From: Populus alba
Taxonomy: Eukaryota > Streptophyta > Magnoliopsida > Malpighiales > Salicaceae
Assembly (NCBI RefSeq): GCF_005239225.2
Contig: NC_133297.1
Location: 11,768,147 to 11,832,146, forward strand
Length of the DNA stretch: 64,000 nt
Reading direction: 5' to 3'
Below are positions 10,495 through 23,410 of this stretch, in pieces (within the stretch, counting starts at the first letter, position 1; every line of letters starts with the position of its first letter). Below the pieces are notes generated by a model that did no database searches, was not told the DNA's origin, and saw only the letters and a program-made list of their open reading frames with translations. A program made the position numbers and the translations under genes.

Positions 10495-12113
10495 CCTTGA
10501 GCGCCTCTGATATTAACTTCTATTGATTATTTTTATTTTTTAAATTTTATTTTTAATATTAATACATTAAAACGACATGAAAATTTAAAATAAATAAATA
10601 AATATTGACATGAACATGAAAAAAGACGATTCCTGTGTGTTTAGTGATGCAACGCAGTTACGCAGGTGCTTGAATAACATAAGCTTCAGCAGTGACAAAC
10701 AGCCAGCACTGTGTTCCTTTTAAGAGCTTGGATTTTGTTGGAAATGATTATATATCTGACAGACAGATTAATCAACTCCAGAACTAGAAGCCGCTGTCTT
10801 ATCAATCTAATCATAGGCATGCCGATGGCAGGTGCATAGTTACTAAATCACTGGTTAATCGAGGAATCTGTTTGGTTTCTATTACAGTTGAGAACAAACC
10901 AACTAGTTACTTGTTCTTGTTTACTTTTTGACTCCAGTCCTTTTCTTTTTTTATCCTTCTTGAAATCATCAAGAGTTTACTCGGAACGAAAATCTATGGT
11001 CATGGATAAAAAATATGGAAAAAGTAATCTGCCCCGTGCTCTGATGATTAGTCCCACCTACCAATAAAATTCAACACGGAGCACTCTTGGATGGATTATT
11101 GGTGCTTGGGAGATTTTTTATTTATTTTTAGATATTTTTTAAGAGTATTTTTAATTAAAAATAAAATATTAAATTAATAATTTATAATAATTTTAATATG
11201 TTGATATTTAAAATAAAAAAATTATTTTATATCACAATTCTGAACACACATTTAAAAATAATTTGAAAAAATTACCCCAACTCTCTCTCTCGCAAACCAA
11301 CTAAAGATGCCAGAGAAGACGTGAGAAGTGAGAATAAATTTGGTTCAGGAGGTGGGAGACATTAGTTTTCATTGTTTGTATATAATGATGAAAAGGAGTA
11401 CAAGCAATATTATTCTCTTCTTCCACTTACATCACTCAGACATGAGATGTGTTGTGGCATGACAAGGCTGGTGTTTAAACCGTGTTTCTTCTCTAAAGAT
11501 ATATTGGGAAAATTTGATTTCAACATTTTTTTCATTATTTTCCTCGAAATCTAGGAAAAAAATTTATGTACTAATACGAAAATTTAGAGATTTAACTTCT
11601 TTTATATTTCTAATTTTAGAATCCCAACAACTGAAGGAGCTCAGATTTCACTCTCATTTCCATTACTTTCCCTCAAAACACGCAGAGTGAAAATATGCTA
11701 CAATCACCCATGCACGCACAAACCCTAGCAACTAGAGTGAAAGGATCTGAGAGGGAAACCCTAACAAATTGCAGGGGTTAATCTGTTCAATAAGTACCAT
11801 CTTCCAACCAAAGGGGTTTTTCCACCCAGTACTTACGGGGCTAAAAGCCAAGTCAAGATCCTTTCTGAAGCAGTTGGGTTCAAACAAATGCAGGCTGATA
11901 GCTACAATGACATGCAGATCACAAGCACAGTTCCCAAGCTATGCCTTTGCAGGATATCAGAATATATCAATTCTCATCAAGGAATTACATTTGTGCATTT
12001 AATTTATGAAGCAAAAGAAAGGAAAAGATGACAAAGCCTTTTCATCTACAATGAACTCAACTAGGCAGAAACCAACTTCCGAGTAGACACAGGGCAATAC
12101 ACATCATCCATGG
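10495..12113. other. Intergenic: B3 promoter side and NUP62 3' flank
   Basis: No coding region. 11100-11290 holds one copy of the AT-rich MITE-like repeat. 11955-12075 is the block shared with 436-565, probably in the NUP62 3' UTR. The region upstream of 10494 should contain the B3 gene promoter, but no clear TATA box can be assigned. Confidence 0.5.
11100..11290. repeat. AT-rich MITE-like repeat copy
   Basis: Runs of the type aagagtatttttaattaaaaataa, taataattttaatatgttgatattt and aaaataatttgaaaa match the pattern shared with copies at 20.7, 21.0, 29.7, 39.1 and 47.4 kb. Ends are not sharp. Confidence 0.5.
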
Positions 12114-15100
12114 TCAAGACGTCAAAATTTTAAAACCCAAAAATTGTCGATCAGCAGCAGAACCTTGGCTAGCAAGCTTTTGAATACGTGAAGAAAACTC
12201 TTCAGCCTGTTTAAGATTTTAAGTAGAGATCAGTGTTCTTTCCAATGGAAAGTAAAAAGAAACAAAACATTAATCCACAAACAAATTTATGATTCCTTTT
12301 ATATCCCAGAGCACAGATGGCAATATCATGAAGTAGAGTTTTTTTTTTTTTTTTTTGTGGTTCAAAGTTAGGACCAAATTAATTTGTGTGAAAAAATCTT
12401 CCTTGACACACTAAATTGTGAAACTCTAAATAATAAAACATCACATTGTTTTTTAGATAAAAAAGGATCAGGGTAAAAGATATTAACCTTCTCATCAATC
12501 CACATTAAAGAACTTAGTTGATTGTTGAGAATTCGGACAACCATGTCCAATGGAGTCATCCCATCAATAGCATCAAGTTCACCGCCCTGAACAAATCATA
12601 TGGGAAAATCATCTGTTAGTTTATTTCAAATAGTTCATTGACAAGTAAACTATAAAAATGAAGGCTGTTACCTGGTTGGCATTGACGGTCTGAATTACTG
12701 ATTTTATCTGTTCTGTCATCTGTTCCATTTCCCTCTCTATAAATTCAGCCTGCTCATACCTGAAAAATAAAACCAAAGAAAAAAAAATACAAACAGATGT
12801 AGTTCAAGGTGGAAGGATACTGGAATCGTAAGTTCTTAAAGCACATTCCAGTGACCTAAATAAAATTTTAAGAAATTCAGTTTTCAAACAAGAAAAATAT
12901 GGTGTCTTTAACTTTGTTATATCCCACATATTTCACATTTTATTGATTTAATGATTTTTAAGTCAGGTTAATCAGCAATTAGTGAACAAGTCAGAATATG
13001 AAGGGTAGATCAGGCCTGCAAACCATGTGAAAGCAAAAGGAAATCAAAGACCGAGTTCTCACATAGCATCTCTAGTCGATGCAGCTTCATCATCAAGAAG
13101 CGATCCACGCTCATCCTTGTAAATACGTTCAGCTTCTTCTTCTATACTTTGCAAAGCCTTGTCAACCTGACAATATAGAGAAATTAAGTAAATGGAACCA
13201 TTCAAAAAAAGATCACGTTCAGATTGATGCTTTGCATGCTCTTGTTAGAAACACTTCTAGCAGGGTCAGACAGAAATTGACAGGAGGACCAAACTAGGAC
13301 TTAGCACACATTTATGCAAGGCCCAAATTTCCACAATACACAAATAAAGGAATTTTCCAGCCTTTATAGACAGACCTCAATCTTCAATCTTTTCCAAAGT
13401 CATTTTTGGGGCACTTAAGGTTCCAGCATGAATCTCTTCAAAAGGGCTTGGTTCAAAGACAGGTAATGCTCATACATATGAAGCATAAGTGACTGGTTGA
13501 CGAGTCAGGTTGGCTTCCAGATAAACTAGTGAACAGGGAGATGCATCATATTTCAATTAACCAGATAAAAGCTTAATTTATGTTATAATTGATTAAAGAT
13601 GCTAAACTTGCAGCTAGTCAAACACCATATGTTATGTCTCATAAATGCCTGATTACAGCATGTAACAATTTAAACAAAGGCCAAGAGACACCCCAACAGA
13701 ACGCTTTCATCTGGTATTGGTAGTGATTCAGAGGATGATAGTGGCTGGCTCACTATAGAATTTTGGATTTTATGTACAGCAAGCTAATGTCTTTCAGAGG
13801 ATTGAGCAATAATTAGCCAGACGTTCATTGTAGTTATTGGCCACCAGCAAATGCGCACACAAAAGACATCAACAGCTAAGTGAAAAGGTATAATTAGGGG
13901 ATTTATCTACCGCCAAATATTTGATGAAAGAAATGGCCAAATATGATAAATCTACCATCATCAAGGTAAGTGCTTGCTCATCAACAGCAATCATTTGATG
14001 TCCATCACACCATAATTGAAAGAGAAGCCAAGAGGGGATTTTCTCTCATATTGCGAAAGCATACAAACTCTTCATACACAAAACCAGAAGGCGAAAAATA
14101 TAATTATCAAATAACAAAACATAAGGAGAGTAGTTACAGGAAAAAAACAGGAAATGAAGAACTTAATAAAATACTAAAATACCTCCTGTTGATGAGTCTC
14201 AATTAACTCCAACTTTCGCTCCAAATTAGCTTGGGTCTCAACCACTTTTGCCACTTCAATCTGAACAAAAAAATAATACGTAGGTGACACAAGGCCTTAG
14301 ATGGACGCAAATGGTTGAAATTCATGAAGCATGGGGCCAATTTCATAAATCAGACATCACTCAGTTTAAAACAGTTAATTCAAATGTAAAGAATGATAAT
14401 AGTTATTCTTGTATCAAAACAAATAAGATGGTATGACTTTGTCACTTGATAACATCCATAAGGCACATGAGGATACTAAAATTATGTTATCTCATTGAAA
14501 AATAGGATTTCTTTTGCCAAGAAATTATAAATAAATTTACCTCAAGCCGAAGAAGAACATCACGATTTTGCAAGATCCTTTTATCCCACTCAGCTATGGC
14601 AGTAGCTTGCTTCCGAAATTTCCCAGTACGCTCTTGCAGCTCAGCATTCCACTCTTTGATGATCTTCAAAGAAAATAAATTACGTGCATGTTTAGAACCA
14701 AATAACAAAGTAACAGAGAACAAAAGGGCCTAAAATGTAAATAGGCCCAATAAAAGTACCAAGATAACAAGGTAGTTGGGAAGTGGTGGGTTAAACGTAG
14801 CAACATTAGATCCTAGAGGCATAAAATTCCCATTCATATCTTTCTCTTCCTTTCATTAAAATACAGAATATGAGAAAAGAAATTCATGAATAAACATGAA
14901 ACTGGTAAGCAAACTTGTCATATCAATCCTAAATGGAATTGCTGATTTTTGTGGAAGATAACTATGGTCTTTTTCTGCTCTTTCATTCTCCTCTTGCCAG
15001 AGGACAGCTAGTGATATATATTTGTCATTGTAAAATAAGGTAGATCATAAAAACTACATCACAGGATAATAACTCTCCAGTACATGTGCACAGAGAGATT

Positions 15101-17851
15101 TATAATACACATTTATATCACCCAAGAGACAAAGGCGCAGCAAGAAGAATAGATGAAACATGAAGTACCTCCTCAACAGTCTTCCCTGTAATCTCAGACG
15201 GCAATTTTGGTGTAGCGGTTAAGGCAGTGCTAACACTTGAACTTGTCCTGTAAGATAAGGGGAAACATGAGAGGACAAATCAATTAATCAAAACATGTTA
15301 AATACCGTAAAGAAACTTCATTATTTTTCAATATACTTCAATTATAGAGTTAAAAAGGAAACCAATTGCAGAACTTGAAAAACAGAATGTAATATACAAA
15401 TCAAAATCTGGAAAATAAAGTGTAGCTAAAATTCTTACAGGCAAAGATGACAGAAATTATATTTTTTACTTTTTAGTAACCATCAACATAAACAATGATA
15501 GGTGTTTTAGATACTAGAAAAAATGTTGGAGAAAAAAAAATTGCCACCAAGACTAAGCATACAGACCCACTAGTGGAAGCCACACCAAGCAATGATGTCT
15601 GAGTAGTAGTGCTGGAAGTTGTTGTAGGTGCAGCAGTTGAAGCAGGGACACCTGCAAAATGAATTCCATGAGAACCTAATGGTGAATAACCACTACTTGA
15701 CTAATTGGAGTTCAACAAGGAAGTCGTATTTAACTAGGGGGGAATAAATCTAGAACATACATGTCTAAAACACCCAAGAAAAAAGATTCACCTGAAAATA
15801 AGATGGGAAAAGGAAAGTTTTCTAAAGGTCAAGGGTTGTTTGATGCTCGTTTTGCTAGCATGAAAACAAAGAATGTGATTCAAATTTTTCTGTAGCAACC
15901 AAATGTGACAAGAACATCACCTGCTTCATTTTGCAGTCCAGCATATATACAACTTATCTAACAGAACGCATAAGCAAGCAAAAGGGCACATACATATCAA
16001 TTCAATTTAAGTAACACCATTACCATCTACTTTGTCCCAAATTCCAATAATAAACAAAAATAGAAAGAATAAATAAAATTAACACTCACTGAGTAGAGGC
16101 GCAGAACTACTAGCCGATTGAGTTTGTGATTTTGAAGTAGGCGCCGGTGATATGCTGGACAATGAAAATCCAGTAAACGAGCTAGCAGTAGTCCCTGATG
16201 ACGCAGCCACACTAGTTGTAGCAGAAGGAAAACCTGAAAAAGAAAACCCCGCAGAGCCAGAAGAAGCAGCAGCAGCACCTGTCCCAGCTGTAGTTCCTGA
16301 AGTCATACCAAATGCAGGCAAACTCGACCCCGAAGTAGTACTGCTAGTAATAGTAGAAGTAACTTCAGTAGCACCACTAGCTGGAGTAGAAGCAGTTGTA
16401 GTAGTAACTGTAGAAAACAACGGCGATACAGTTGTGGATTTCACCGATGACGAAGAGGCTGCGTTGCCAAATAATGAAGGTTGTGAAGGCGCTGATGGCT
16501 GCGTCCCAAACGAGAAAGAGGTTGTCGTTGAAGGAGCTGGCGTGGATGCGAAAGCAGCAGTACTAGCAGTAGTCGGTGCTGAAGCTGTAGTGGTTTTTGG
16601 GAAAGAAAATCCGGCAGATAAGCTTGGAGCAGAGCTTGCATTAGAGAAAGAAGATGAAGAACCAAACAAATTAGTAGTGGTGCTGGTGGTTGAAGCAGTG
16701 GATGATGATGATGATCCAAACAGAGACGGCGCCGAACTTGTGGTGGACAGAGAGTTGCCAAACAAGGACGAACCTGTACTTGATGCGGATGAGGGTGTAC
16801 CAAATGAGGATGGGGTAGAAGAGGCACCTGTTCCGAACAGAGGAGAAGCAGAAGCAGTTGTGGAGGAAGTGGATCCAAACAAGGGAGAGGGTGAACGTGT
16901 GCCAAACAGAGGCGAAGCGGAAGCAGTTGTGGAGGAAGTTGATCCAGACAAGGGAGAGGGTGAGCTTGTGCCAAACAGAGGCGAAGCGGAAGCAGTTGTG
17001 GAGGTGCCAAACAGAGGCGAAGAGGAAGCAGTTGTGGAGGAAGTTGATCCAGACAAGGGCGAGGGTGAGCTTGTGCCAAACAGAGGCGAAGCGGAAGCAG
17101 TTGTGGAGGTGCCAAACAGAGGCGAAGAGGAAGCAGTTGTGGAGGAAGTTGATCCAGACAAGGGCGAGGGTGAGCTTGTGCCAAACAGAGGCGAAGCAGA
17201 AGCAGTTGTGGAGGAAGTTGAGCCAAACAAGGGCGAGGGTGAGCTTGTGCCAAACAGAGGCGAAGCGGAAGTTGCGGAGGAGGAGGTTGAGCCAAACAAG
17301 ACTGAGGATGAAGTTGTTCCGAACAAGGATGAGCCTGTACTTGTTCCAAACAGAGGCGAAGGAGCGGGTGCTGATGATGATGAAGTAGTTGTGCCAAAGG
17401 AGGAACTTGCGTTTGCCGTAGAAGAAGAAGCGGAGCCAAACAAGGGATTAGGGGGAATGGAAGCGGCAGAGAGAGAGCCAAACAGGGATGTAGTTGTACT
17501 TGTGGAGGATGAGGCTGTTGCAAAGGAGAATGGGGAAGAATTTGAAGCTGATGAGCCATACAGGGTGGAAGAGGGAGTGGAGGTGAAGGTATTAGAGGAG
17601 GAAAAGGACAAGGAAGGGGCGGAGGTGTTGGAGCCGAAGGAGGGGGGTGTGGGGGTGGTGGATGGAGCGGAGGAAGATCCGAATGAGAATCCGGTGGGAG
17701 GGGCTGAGGAGGTGTTGGAGCCGAAGGAAGGGGGTGCGGTGGTGGTGGAGGGAGCGGAGGAAGATCCGAATGAGAATCCGGTGGCAGGGGCGGAGGAAAG
17801 GGAGAAAGGGGAGGATTGTGTAGAGGAAGAGGAGAAGGGGAAGCCTGACAT
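12114..17851 (-). CDS. NUP62: Nuclear pore protein NUP62 (FG nucleoporin)
   Basis: A central-channel nucleoporin: the FG-rich N-terminus forms the permeability barrier and the coiled-coil C-terminus (Nsp1_C/Nup62 domain) anchors it with Nup54/Nup58 partners. Exons: 17851-16090, 15651-15567, 15247-15169, 14663-14541, 14260-14183, 13166-13063, 12759-12672, 12586-12488, 12206-12114. They total 2511 nt with all phases agreeing, giving 836 aa. Exon 1 starts MSGFPFSSSS and has many SPLFG, FSFGS and SLFG repeats. The C-terminal half begins ITGKTVEEIIKEWNAEL and runs through RILQNRDVLLRLE, ALQSIEEEAERIYKDE and MTPLDMVVRILNNQLSSLMW to AEEFSSRIQKLASQGSAADR. As I recall, the Arabidopsis protein is somewhat shorter; the extra length fits the tandem FG expansion at 16850-17300. 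No frame breaks. Confidence 0.95.
16850..17300 (-). repeat. Coding minisatellite in NUP62 FG region
   Basis: A 105-bp (35-aa) unit is repeated back to back with near identity (about 16970-17180). Each unit codes for SPLFGTS, SPSPLSGSTSST and ASSSPLFGTSTT modules and is flanked by shorter, older relatives. In three consecutive copies the LFG core has become LSG through a TTT to TCT change, so this substitution preceded the latest duplications. Confidence 0.85.
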
Positions 17852-18629
17852 TGTTGAGGCTCTCTCTTTCTGTCTCTATGAAATTAATTGTTTAGGGTTT
17901 TCAGTTCTGAAATCGGAGGGTTTTTGGTTTTTCGGGGAAGGAAGGAGAAATGGAGGGAGGAGTACTGCCATTCTGGCCACTGGCACTGCGGCATTTATAT
18001 TAGTGGGCTTTTTTTACTTTGAATAAATTATAGTGAACGGGCTTCTAGCCTATTTCGGTTTATTTATCTTTGATGGGCTCAATATCATGTTTTATAATTG
18101 GGCCCTGGTGTCATTTATTTTTAGAGGACTGCCCACTTGTCTGCTATCAGCTACTATATCTTAAATTTCTATTTTTTTGACCCCATCAATTAGGTTCTCA
18201 AGACATCATTTTGTGCAGTGTAGAAAGATTCGATTTCTATTCTGTTTTTGATGAAATTGAATAAATCCATATAGAAATTCCTTTTGAGAGCATTAATTTA
18301 AAATTGACTTGATGAAATCAAATTTATCCAATTGATTTGGTTGAATTAGCTCTGGAAAATTTTTTAAAAAATAAAAAATTATTTAAAACAGTGTAGTTTA
18401 GGATTGGCTTTACAAATTCACAAACCCGATACGAATCACTTAGATTTAAATTTTAAAATCCAAAAAACACAGATATTTGATGTACTAACACCTTCCATGA
18501 TTGATTTCATCTGCATACATAGATATCATTTGCTAAACCAGGAATCTACCAGGTCTGTAGGAATCATTATAGCACAGCTATATTGATTAAAATGATGATC
18601 TCAGAATATAGCATTTTTAACTGATTGGA
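17852..18629. other. Intergenic: NUP62 upstream, CCD7 downstream
   Basis: About 780 bp between the NUP62 start and the CCD7 stop, both on the minus strand. It must hold the NUP62 promoter and CCD7 3' UTR. AT-rich; I see no further gene. Confidence 0.5.
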
Positions 18630-21600
18630 TTAAGAACTTTTGGCCCAAAAACCATGGAAACCAAGAGGAAAATTTAAATGCCTGGGGACCTCTAATCTTG
18701 CTACAAGTGCATCAGCTTTCCCTATCCTCTTTGGATTCAAAATTACAAGATAGCACCTTTGTATTGCAACTGCATACTGCAAAACAGCAATAATGTGCAG
18801 TAAAGTTGCATTAAAACACATGCAAAAATCTTGTATTTCATTTATTTTATTTTTTTACCAGTAATGCTGCGGAAGAACATCGGAAAAAGACTCTTGAGTG
18901 CGGATTGATTTCTCACCTCCACTACCAGAAGATATCCATCGTCTTCTTCCCTTCCTTTTGGAACAAATATAGGCTCCCCGATGAATCTCCTCGCACCAAC
19001 GGTCCATGCATGGATAGATTTGTCTGACAAGTTTAGCTTCACCACCATATCGAAAGGGAAATGCGGCAATGCTTGGCGTGAGCCTGAAGAACTTGCTGCA
19101 TAAACATATTTGTTTTTATTACCGGAGAAGTCAGGATTTATGACAGGAAAATCTGCTGGCTTGCTCCACTGATTCAAGGGTTCCACGCTGCTTTCTTGAC
19201 AGGTCCCATCAGCATCCAAATTTATAGAAACCTACATTACATATAAATCAATATCTTAGGTCGAGGATAGCACCACAATTGTGGTTGATCATAAAAATTT
19301 GAAATTCACAATTTTCACCATCTTTGTAGAGAAAAATCATCTTGGCTCTGCATCTTGTTCTTTTTTCCCTCGTGCATTAAACTAAAGCATTTCAATCCCT
19401 TACAGATTTATTCACAGAGAGAGAGGAGTACCTGAACAAGATGGGGCAGTAGCTCATCTCCACCTTCCTTCACGTTCATAAAAGAAGGGTCTAGCTTAGC
19501 ATTTTGCCAATTATATCCTGTCCAATTGCAAAGATATCACAGTTTCTGTCAAGAGTTGTCTAGATTCTTACTTGAAACATCAAAATGCTTTAACTTCAAA
19601 AAACTACGCTGATTTCTCTTTACTTCCGAGATAATCTTAAGTAATAAGTGCTCAAAAACCACCCACCAAATAGTTTTTGGAAATTGAACCATTGGTAGGA
19701 GCAAATGCAAGCATGTATTTGAATTTGCAAATTTCCATTGACGTCTTGGGCCTCATAAGCATTGCCAACATGTAGTAGCCACATTGTTGAAGGTGCTTCC
19801 ACTGGCACTCTCCAGTTTCTTTTTCTGGGTGATTTCTCAGGAAATCGAGGAAGCAAGTAGATGGGAGAGGTAGACTTGCTAGGATTCACTGACAAAGCTG
19901 ATATCATCGGAGATAGTCCACAAATAGCAGTCATTGATCCTGCAAATCCAGGTTATGTATTGCTAAGTAATTAATCGTATCTGCCAACAAAATCCATATT
20001 TAATGCTACTGTGATCTCTAGTCACTTGTGCCATAGCAGTTCTTTAAGACAGCACATGAAAAAAAAAACAGCATTAGTTTAACTAAAATGATTGACTTGA
20101 AGATGTAACACTATAATATTAATTGTTTTCATTATATAATTTAAGATCAGACAAGATAACACAAATGTTCTTTGCATGCAGATAATTACCGATGACATCA
20201 AGCTTAATGCGGTTGGCGAATAATATGTAATGAGTATCTGTAAATGCCCAGTCATGGATCATCAAATGATCGGGAATGTTGAATTCTTGTCTCTGCAACA
20301 ACTTGAAATTTTCATCATATTCTGGAAAGGACAGATTGTTAATCAACAATCACCAGATGAGATTTTTATTTCTAAGCATAAAATTACTGCCATTCTCAAC
20401 ATTATTTACCATAAAAAGTAAAATTACTGCGGGGCAGTAGCATGTCCTCGGCGTTGCATGAAGCAGTAATCAGTCTGTTCCTTTTAGCATCGAGCTTATA
20501 ATGGGACAACAATCTCTTTGGTGGCATTTTAAACACTCCTGTGCAAGTAATTTTTCAGAAGAAGAGAAAAACACTCCTATAGTAAGCAAAAACGCAAACA
20601 TTAATATTTAACCCTCTGCAGTTTCCTTTAATCTATCAATAAAATCTTTACTAGTAGAAAAAATTTAATTTGATGCGAGTAATCTTTAGCCACCCTAATG
20701 TATCCTTACTTTATCTTAGATGGTGTTTGAAAACGGTGTTTAAAGGATGTTTGACAATGTGTTATTAAGTGTTTTAAAAAAAAAAATTATATATATTTTT
20801 AACATTAATAAATCAAAATTATTTAAAAATATATTAAATTAATATTTTTTAAGTGAAAAAACATTTTAAAAAAAAATATTTAGAAATAAAATTAGAATTC
20901 GTGTAAAACACTCTCTTAAGTCTTAATTATTAATCACAAAATGCAATAATCCATAGTCCATACTATACCAACTTGTCTACTAAATTTCTTATAAATGATT
21001 TCTCTGTCAGGTCTCAAGCATGTTTGAGAATATAGTTATAATTATTTTTTAAAATGTTTTTTATTTAGAAAAGTATGTTAAAAATATTATTTTTATTTTT
21101 TTAAAATTAATTTTGAGATTAGCACATTAAAATAATTTGAAAATATCAAAACAATATTAATTTAAAACAAAAAAATTTCAAATTTTTTAAAATATTTTTC
21201 AAAACGCAGTGCCAAACACCCTCATGGATGCATCTCAGAGGGCCCTGTTGAGTTGAGAATTATTAAATAAACTATAATTTAATCCATGTGTTTTTTAAAA
21301 AAAATAATAAATTATTTATTATATTTTTAGTGGGTGTTTGAGAGCATGATAATTTTTTTACTTTCAGTTATATATGTTTTAAAAGTGTGTTTTATATTTA
21401 AAAAATATTAAATTGATTTTTTAAAAAAATATTTTACCAAGTTTAATAATTAATTTATTAACAGATCTATTACCTTTTCAATTCTATCTGAAGCGTTAAA
21501 TCAACATATTCCTAGTAACTAAAAACAAAAGAGGAACTGAGTATTGAAATACAGAGATTAATACGGGGTACCATTTTTTACCTAATGATTTTGGAAACTA

Positions 21601-22740
21601 TTTTGTCAAGTGGAATTAAGAACTATTTCACCAAATCAAGGAAGCTAGTGAATAAAATAAAATTAAAAACTATGTAGAGTGTTAATTATATGTTTGCACC
21701 TTTTATAAAAAAAATGCGATGCGTTTAGAAATAAAATTCTTTTTTTAATGTTTTACTATGGATAAGTGGACAAAAAAAATATTAATTAGGATTTTTTTTT
21801 CCGAGCCATTTTCTTTTTTTCTTCTTCTTTTTTGTGATGAAAATGATCATTTTACTCCTTCTTTTACATTAAAGAATAATATTGATGGAAACACCTTCTA
21901 ATTTAGTGTATAGATGATGATTATTTTCTTTTGATCAAAAATTAAATATTAATCAACTTGCCGAGAGCAAAAACACATACCATATAAGATTGGCTTCAAT
22001 AATCCAGCTGCTATGTCCCATGTATCACCACCATTGCTTCTATTATCCATCGATGAATCACATCCGTCGATCATATCAAACCTCCCAGTAGTATCCAACG
22101 TCCCTAGCTCAATCTCATAAGGATCCCCACCTTCCCACAAACACAATAGCTTACCACCCCACCTCAACACACTAGTATTTGCCACATTTTTCATCACCTT
22201 GGTATTACCAAGTCTCTTGCCTCCTTTTAACACAGAAAACGGACCACGATACGTAAACCGCCACGTGTTAGTCTCTGGATCGTGTTCCTCGACTTGAGCC
22301 TCTGTTTTTACGTACCTAGCCATGAACTTGACCTCTCTGTTGACTCCATCAATACTAAATGCCCTAAGATATCCATGACCATCCAAAGGGTGCACCGTGG
22401 AGCCATGATCATCTGTAAATAGCCCTGGACCGGTTAAATAATACGTGCCGGAAGGGAAATCAGATGGGACTGCTCCATCGACGACTCGAAGCGTTACTGC
22501 CTCGTTTGTCTCTGATCTTTGTGACACGAATAAGAATTGGTAATCCCAAAAGGCAGCCACACGATCATCTATAGTATCCAGGGATGTACGGCTTGATGCA
22601 TGATCAGTGGTATCCGGGGTGGAAATGGATATGACTCTAGGTATTTTAATCTTAGCCGGCGACGGAGTCCGATGAAATCGAGGGAGTTTACTCAGTGAAG
22701 GGAAACTCGTGGGAACTATATGGCATGGTCTTGCTTGCAT
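18630..22740 (-). CDS. CCD7: Carotenoid cleavage dioxygenase 7 (strigolactone biosynthesis)
   Basis: CCD7 (MAX3) is the plastid iron enzyme that cleaves 9-cis-beta-carotene at the 9',10' bond. This is the step between the D27 isomerase and CCD8 on the way to carlactone and strigolactones. Exons: 22740-21981, 20538-20410, 20321-20190, 19939-19667, 19517-19432, 19231-18917, 18776-18630. They total 1842 nt, all in phase, giving 613 aa. Start MQARPCHIVPTSF opens a transit-peptide-like N-terminus. Hallmarks: DYQFLFVSQRSET, FPSGTYYLTGPGLFTDDHGS, GPFSVLKGGKR, VMKNVANTSVL, MIHDWAFTDTHYILFANR and MWLLHVGNAYE (iron-ligand histidine contexts), then EPIFVPKG and the end NFPLGFHGFW. Intron 1 (1.4 kb) is packed with MITE-like repeats. 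The 500-N gap lies 170 bp upstream of the start, so most of the promoter is not visible. Confidence 0.96.
20705..21450. repeat. Cluster of AT-rich MITE-like copies in CCD7 intron 1
   Basis: At least two copies (about 20705-20925 and 21018-21232) and a truncated third (from about 21330). Each starts near gtgtttga and, where complete, ends with a caaaac.cagtgccaaacac-like terminus. The ends are weakly inverted (GTGTTTG against CAAACAC) and the interiors are A/T runs with attagcacattaaaataatttgaaaat. They have no coding capacity and are all inside the intron. Confidence 0.65.
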
Positions 22741-22910
22741 TGTTGTTTCTTTGAGCCAAGGATTTTTGAAAGCGAGTGAGATACGTTTTTTTTTTTTTTT
22801 TTTTTCTCGAAGGTGTGTGATAATTAAGGTGTCGCGGGGTTCGAATATATATAGGATTTCCGTCATGTAGTTGCATGGTTTAAGGTCGATCTTTCCAATA
22901 TGTTAATGGT

Positions 22911-23410
22911 NNNNNNNNNNNNNNNNNNNNNNNNNNNNNNNNNNNNNNNNNNNNNNNNNNNNNNNNNNNNNNNNNNNNNNNNNNNNNNNNNNNNNNNNNN
23001 NNNNNNNNNNNNNNNNNNNNNNNNNNNNNNNNNNNNNNNNNNNNNNNNNNNNNNNNNNNNNNNNNNNNNNNNNNNNNNNNNNNNNNNNNNNNNNNNNNNN
23101 NNNNNNNNNNNNNNNNNNNNNNNNNNNNNNNNNNNNNNNNNNNNNNNNNNNNNNNNNNNNNNNNNNNNNNNNNNNNNNNNNNNNNNNNNNNNNNNNNNNN
23201 NNNNNNNNNNNNNNNNNNNNNNNNNNNNNNNNNNNNNNNNNNNNNNNNNNNNNNNNNNNNNNNNNNNNNNNNNNNNNNNNNNNNNNNNNNNNNNNNNNNN
23301 NNNNNNNNNNNNNNNNNNNNNNNNNNNNNNNNNNNNNNNNNNNNNNNNNNNNNNNNNNNNNNNNNNNNNNNNNNNNNNNNNNNNNNNNNNNNNNNNNNNN
23401 NNNNNNNNNN
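22911..23410. other. Assembly gap (500 N)
   Basis: Exactly 500 N, the same size as the second gap, so its true length is probably unknown. Open frames running through it are artefacts. Confidence 0.98.

Noticed and set aside
16152..18026. 624-codon open frame antisense to NUP62 exon 1
   Set aside because: It mirrors the Ser/Thr/Phe/Gly-rich sense strand, has a biased Glu/Val/Ala/Pro composition, matches no family and runs through the NUP62 start region. It is a shadow of the FG repeats.
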